A stretch of DNA of 64,000 nucleotides, from NCBI RefSeq assembly GCF_019112545.1, contig NW_025064883.1, positions 1,721,907 to 1,785,906 on the forward strand. The letters are read 5' to 3'. The stretch is from Guyanagaster necrorhizus (lineage: Eukaryota > Basidiomycota > Agaricomycetes > Agaricales > Physalacriaceae). The position numbers and the translations under genes are program-made. The notes below the pieces were generated by a model that worked only from the letters and a program-made list of their open reading frames with translations, had not been told where the DNA came from and did not search any database. Shown here in pieces: positions 60,022 to 64,000 of this stretch. Every line of letters begins with the position of its first letter. Within the stretch, counting starts at the first letter, position 1.

Positions 60022-63000
60022 GCGATTCCACTGGACTGGCCAAAGGACTTAATGGTGTGTCAGCAACAGCCGCTAGTCGGACTGATAGTATTCCTGTAGC
60101 TACAAACGTGTCCACTACGCATTCGAATATACCCAGAACGTCTGAAAAACACACCATTGAATCGCAAAAAAAGGCTCAAACGCCCACGGGCCGAACAGGG
60201 ACAGCGGGTCCCACCACATGGCTCAAACCATTTGACACCGAATGGACATGGAGGGCCATCAAAGATGCCAAGGACGAAGCCACGGCAATCGCCGTACTTC
60301 AAAATTGGATCCATCGAACCAGAGCCGAAGAAGTGGTAGATGATCTGATCGAAGGGATCAGAAAAGCTGAACGCTATCGAGCCCTCGAATGGCTAGACGA
60401 ACTCCGGGGGCCCAAAAAATACATCCTACGAGCAAAAACCCCTGGACGGGATCTAACCACGAAGGGACAGATCGAAGTGTTAACCTCCCGGGCCATGCAT
60501 CAAGTAACCGCCCTAATCGATAGTGGCTGTACAGGAAGCTCAATTAACCGAGCTTTCGTGGAGAAATACCATTTACCCACAAGGGCGACAGCCGCACCAA
60601 TACCAGTCTACAATGCCGACGGAACAAAGAACCAAGCCGGTTCCATCACGGAGTTCGTCGAACTCAGGTTGACCATTGGAGATCACTCCGAACGGATCGA
60701 CTTGGCAGTAACTGACCTCGGCACCAAAGAACTCTTCCTCGGCCACGACTGGCTGATCTGCCACAACCCGCTAATCAATTGGAAGACCGGTCGGATCACT
60801 TTTGCTAGATGCAGATGCAGGAAAATCCCGTTCGAATTACCAGATGAGGATCCGGAAGATCGGTGGGATGAGGAGATGGAGGATGGGGAAACCATACTCG
60901 CAGTAGATCTCCAGAAAGAGATCCACATACGAGCCATCCACCATGCAAACGACATGGCCGCCAAGGCGAATCAAGGAAAGGACGAGAAGACATTTGAGGA
61001 GATGGTGCCCGAATGGGCACGAGACTACAAAGACCTCTTTGAAAAGGAGAATTTCGACGAGTTACCCCCCCCAAAACCCTGGGATCACGCCATCGAGTTG
61101 ATCCCCAATGCCAACGCCAACCTGGACTGTAAAACCTATCCACTTGGCCACCAGGAGCAACAGGAACTTGACAAGTTCCTAGAAGAGAACCTGTCCACTG
61201 GCAGGATCCGCCCCTCGAAATCCCCCATGGCTTCCCCCTTCTTCTTTGTCAAGAAAAAGGATGGAAAGCTCCGACCTGTCCAGGACTATCGAAAACTCAA
61301 CGAGATGACCATTAAAAACCGGTACCCTCTACCTCTAATCTCGGAACTAATGGACAAGCTTCGGGGCGCCAAATATTACACCAAGCTCGATGTACGATGG
61401 GGATATAATAACGTCCGTATCAAAGGGGGGGACGAGTGGAAGGCCGCCTTCCGCACTAATCGGGGACTGTTCGAACCAACAGTAATGTTCTTCGGGCTTA
61501 CAAATTCCCCCGCTACCTTTCAATGGATGATGAACGACATCTTCAAAGACCTCATCTCCACTGGGAAGGTAACAATCTATCTTGATGACATTCTAATCAT
61601 GTCAAAAACGAAGGCGGAACACCGTGAACTAGTACGAAAGGTACTAGCTCTGATGAGGAAACACAAATTATTCCTCAAGGCAGAAAAGTGCGAGTTCGAG
61701 GTATTGGAGACAGAGTACCTTGGCGTAATCATCAGCGAAGGAAGTATACGGATGGATCCGGTAAAAGTGGCGGGGGTCGTCGAGTGGCCAGAACCCGTCA
61801 AGAAAAAGGAACTACAATCATTCCTTGGCTTCACGAACTTTTATCGACGATTCATCCGCGATTACAGCAAAATTGTTCGCCCGATGACGCAGCTAACGGG
61901 CAACGCCCTGTGGCAATGGGGACTCTCTCAACAAACTGCCTTTTGTGATCTTAAACGACGACTGGCGGAAGACGTGATACTAGCCATCCCCACCCAAGAG
62001 GGAAGGTTCCGGGTGGAAGCTGACTCCAGTGAAGGAGCGATAGGAGCCGTTCTCTCTCAAGAACAGGACGAAAAATGGCGACCCGTCGCATTCCTCTCCA
62101 AGGCCTTAACGGCAACAGAACGGAACTACGAAATCTACGACAAGGAGTTGCTCGCTATCATGCTCGCCCTTGAAGAGTGGCGACATTATCTCATTGGTGC
62201 CGAGGAGATATTCGAGGTCTGGACAGACCACCAGAACCTACGCTATTTCCGACAGCCACAAAAACTCAATCGACGGCAAGCACGTTGGGTGACAGAGCTC
62301 AGCCAATATCAGTACACCCTGCATCATAAGGCAGGAACAGCCAACAAGAAAGCCGACCTGCTGAGTCGACGAGCAGACCATGATCAAGGGGGAACAGATA
62401 ACGAGGGAGTAACACTGCTAAGGCCGGAACATTTCAGAGCAATGATGATGCCAGCCGAAGAAGAAATCCACGAACGAATTAAAAGTGCAACACGAGATGC
62501 TCACAAATGGGACCAAAGGGTGGCTCCTTCACTGAACCATGAGCGAGGAATGACAAAGAAGGACGGACTAATCCATTACGACGGACGCATCTATGTTCCC
62601 CGAGACCACCAACTACGCGGCGAAATCATCGCTACCTGTCATGATCACGTAACGGTGGGACACCCAGGCGTCGCCAAAACCAAGGAGCTTGTCCTCCGAG
62701 AATACTGGTGGCCGAAATTGGGGAACGACATAGCGGCATACGTAAAAGCCTGCGAAGCCTGCCAACGGGGGAAATCTTCCACACAGGCCCGAGCAGCGCC
62801 GCTACATCCTAACGAAATACCGTCGGCCCCTTGGACACATATTTCGGTCGACATGATCACTGGTCTACCCGAGTGTAATGGGTACGACGCGATCCTCGCA
62901 ATAGTGGACCGATTCTCCAAAGCAATCATCCCAATCCCATGTTCCACGGAATTGAACTCCGAGGGGTGGGCCAAAATCCTTCGAGACGAGGTATACGCCA

Positions 63001-63908
63001 AGCACGGAATGCCCCAGACTATCATTTCGGACAGGGGTCCTCAATTCGTCTCAAAATTCATAACCGACCTATACCGCATCCTAAACATTAAACAAAACGC
63101 GTCCACCGCGTATCACCCGCAAACAGACGGGCAAACAGAACGCGTAAATCAAGAGATCGAAAAATACTTACGACTCTTTATCAATTACCGACAGGATGAT
63201 TGGGTTGAATGGCTTGCTCTTGCAGCCTTTCAACATAACAACCGGATACATTCCGCGACGGGGAAAACACCATTCTTCGTGAACCACGGATATCACCCTC
63301 ACGTCACCCAAACAAGTCGTCTTCGAATGACAACACCCGCTTCATCAGCCTTTGCAGCCAACATGGAAAAGATTCACGCCGAAACAAAGACAGCGCTGGA
63401 AAAAGCCGCAGCAACCATGAAAAGAAACTACGACAAGCACCGCCGGCCCAGCCACGTATACCAACCAAACGACAAAGTATGGTTGGATACAACAAACCTT
63501 CACCTGCCACGTCCAAAAAAGAAACTTGATGACAAACGCACGGGACCGTTCACGGTCATCAAAGCCGTTGGGCTAGGCGCATACAAACTACGCCTACCTT
63601 CCACTTGGAAAATTCACGACGTCTTCAACGAAACCCTATTGAACCCATACATAACACCAGCATTTCCTAACCAGGAACGACCACCTCCCCCACCACCAGA
63701 CTTAATTGACGACGAAGAACACTTTGAAATCGACCAAGTTCTAAATCACAAACTCCGACGCATCAAAGCAAAGGGGGGTGGAATGACAACAACGGTCGAC
63801 TACCTGGTTAGTTGGAAGGGTTACGGCCCTGAATCTAACCAGTGGGTAAACGAAAAATATATGAACGCGGACACAGCCATCCATGACTATGAATTATCCC
63901 TTAATTAA
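59868..63908 (+). CDS. pol: Element 4 Pol polyprotein (PR-RT-RNase H-IN-chromodomain)
   Basis: A 1,346-codon uninterrupted frame, in the -1 frame relative to gag and overlapping it by 154 bases. Domains in order: aspartic protease with ALIDSGCTGSSIN (about residues 218-230); reverse transcriptase with KKKDGKLRPVQDYRKLN and the catalytic VTIYLDDILIMS (about 565-576); RNase H with VEADSSEGAIGAVLSQ and IYDKELLAIM; integrase zinc-binding HHCC region ending CEACQRGK; integrase core with VDMITGLP, IISDRGPQF and the glutamate of GQTERVNQEIE; the GPFTVIKAVG C-terminal domain; and a chromodomain (VDYLVSWKGYGPESNQWVNE) at the end. All catalytic residues I can check are present. How Pol is reached from gag is unclear: I found no standard -1 slippery heptamer in the overlap. 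Confidence 0.95.
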   Translation: MWAEGAHGEGLPKEEENPRRHTGTDRRTPKGRRGPWKGNQGRGGKRWGQSVSDSTGLAKGLNGVSATAASRTDSIPVATNVSTTHSNIPRTSEKHTIESQKKAQTPTGRTGTAGPTTWLKPFDTEWTWRAIKDAKDEATAIAVLQNWIHRTRAEEVVDDLIEGIRKAERYRALEWLDELRGPKKYILRAKTPGRDLTTKGQIEVLTSRAMHQVTALIDSGCTGSSINRAFVEKYHLPTRATAAPIPVYNADGTKNQAGSITEFVELRLTIGDHSERIDLAVTDLGTKELFLGHDWLICHNPLINWKTGRITFARCRCRKIPFELPDEDPEDRWDEEMEDGETILAVDLQKEIHIRAIHHANDMAAKANQGKDEKTFEEMVPEWARDYKDLFEKENFDELPPPKPWDHAIELIPNANANLDCKTYPLGHQEQQELDKFLEENLSTGRIRPSKSPMASPFFFVKKKDGKLRPVQDYRKLNEMTIKNRYPLPLISELMDKLRGAKYYTKLDVRWGYNNVRIKGGDEWKAAFRTNRGLFEPTVMFFGLTNSPATFQWMMNDIFKDLISTGKVTIYLDDILIMSKTKAEHRELVRKVLALMRKHKLFLKAEKCEFEVLETEYLGVIISEGSIRMDPVKVAGVVEWPEPVKKKELQSFLGFTNFYRRFIRDYSKIVRPMTQLTGNALWQWGLSQQTAFCDLKRRLAEDVILAIPTQEGRFRVEADSSEGAIGAVLSQEQDEKWRPVAFLSKALTATERNYEIYDKELLAIMLALEEWRHYLIGAEEIFEVWTDHQNLRYFRQPQKLNRRQARWVTELSQYQYTLHHKAGTANKKADLLSRRADHDQGGTDNEGVTLLRPEHFRAMMMPAEEEIHERIKSATRDAHKWDQRVAPSLNHERGMTKKDGLIHYDGRIYVPRDHQLRGEIIATCHDHVTVGHPGVAKTKELVLREYWWPKLGNDIAAYVKACEACQRGKSSTQARAAPLHPNEIPSAPWTHISVDMITGLPECNGYDAILAIVDRFSKAIIPIPCSTELNSEGWAKILRDEVYAKHGMPQTIISDRGPQFVSKFITDLYRILNIKQNASTAYHPQTDGQTERVNQEIEKYLRLFINYRQDDWVEWLALAAFQHNNRIHSATGKTPFFVNHGYHPHVTQTSRLRMTTPASSAFAANMEKIHAETKTALEKAAATMKRNYDKHRRPSHVYQPNDKVWLDTTNLHLPRPKKKLDDKRTGPFTVIKAVGLGAYKLRLPSTWKIHDVFNETLLNPYITPAFPNQERPPPPPPDLIDDEEHFEIDQVLNHKLRRIKAKGGGMTTTVDYLVSWKGYGPESNQWVNEKYMNADTAIHDYELSLN

Positions 63909-63941
63909 ACCATCGGGACGATGGTCTTAACGAGGGGGTAA
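63909..63941 (+). other. Hairpin and polypurine tract (element 4)
   Basis: Starting right after the pol TAA, ACCATCG-GGA-CGATGGT (63909-63925) forms a 7-bp stem. AACGAGGGGGTAA next to the 3' LTR is the polypurine tract that primes plus-strand DNA. Confidence 0.75.
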
Positions 63942-64000
63942 TGTTACGATTTTTCCTTTTCTTTTATCCTTTTGACCCCTATTCATGCTTAGTCAGAGCA
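63942..64000 (+). repeat. Element 4 3' LTR, partial
   Basis: 59 bases, identical to 56299-56357; the rest lies beyond the window. Confidence 0.95.

Larger units (their letters stand above)
56299..64000 (+). mobile_element. Young Ty3/gypsy chromovirus, pol intact, gag broken (element 4)
   Basis: A plus-strand LTR retrotransposon that runs off the window inside its 3' LTR. 5' LTR 56299-56726; primer site from 56727; first ORF/gag 56,768-60,021; pol 59,868-63,908; hairpin and purine tract 63,909-63,941; 3' LTR from 63942. The 59 visible bases of the 3' LTR are identical to the start of the 5' LTR, which points to recent insertion. It landed in the gag of element 3 (left flank TTCGG). Predicted full length is about 8.07 kb, essentially that of element 1, its decayed relative. 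Confidence 0.95.

Overview
The window reads as basidiomycete (most likely Agaricomycete) nuclear DNA. Genes are split by many short introns of about 50-60 nt, they are densely packed on both strands, and the repeats are Ty3/gypsy chromoviruses and a Ty1/copia relic of the kind common in mushroom genomes. All exon joins given here were made by eye.

Genic part, about 1-33,240. In order: a crippled delta-9 fatty acid desaturase relic (-, 1712-2560); a six-exon DNMT2-type cytosine-5 methyltransferase (+, 2908-4138); a secreted endopolygalacturonase (+, 5135-7035); a TauD/TfdA-like Fe(II)/2-oxoglutarate dioxygenase (-, 7140-8563); an allantoate/pantothenate-type MFS permease (+, 9242-12117); mitochondrial ribosomal protein mL38 (-, 13717-15170); a FYVE zinc-finger protein (-, 15556-16685); an unrecognised coiled-coil protein (-, 17267-18638); a PHD-finger protein (-, 18708-20918); a peroxisomal SCPx-type thiolase ending in AKL (+, 25206-27127); the NatC subunit NAA38 (-, 27281-27568); dolichol-phosphate mannose synthase DPM1 (+, 27623-28723); an F-box protein (+, 28800-29669); a Sec4/Rab8-type GTPase (-, 29827-30717); and a three-LIM paxillin-like protein (+, 30900-33235). 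These are mostly housekeeping genes with no evident cluster; the pectinase, dioxygenase and permease sit together but there is no proof that they share a pathway. The 4.3 kb from 20,919 to 25,205 holds no gene I can name, only scattered protein-like open stretches.

Repeat part, about 33,236-64,000. This is a stack of nested LTR retrotransposons. From 33,236 to 47,813 the DNA is AT-rich and almost entirely free of the dinucleotide CG (I found one by eye, at 41,286). The block contains a complete but decayed 8.0 kb Ty3/gypsy element (36,689-44,713, minus strand, two LTRs, 5-bp target duplication GTTTT) set beside a decayed copia element. CG returns abruptly at 47,814, the LTR of a second gypsy element (47,814-53,901, minus) that carries an antisense spliced gene for a cysteine-rich coiled-coil protein. 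A third gypsy relic (53,902-56,298, minus) is interrupted by a young gypsy element on the plus strand (56,299 to the window end) with an intact protease-RT-RNaseH-integrase-chromodomain ORF but a broken gag.

The most interesting signals are the near-absolute CG loss with sharp edges; a self-primer (Tf1-like) pairing between LTR and primer-binding site in the young element that is retained, with both partners changed, in the decayed one; a hairpin between the pol stop and the polypurine tract in every element; a membrane-anchor-like start on the first ORF of the chromovirus; and the antisense zinc/coiled-coil gene.
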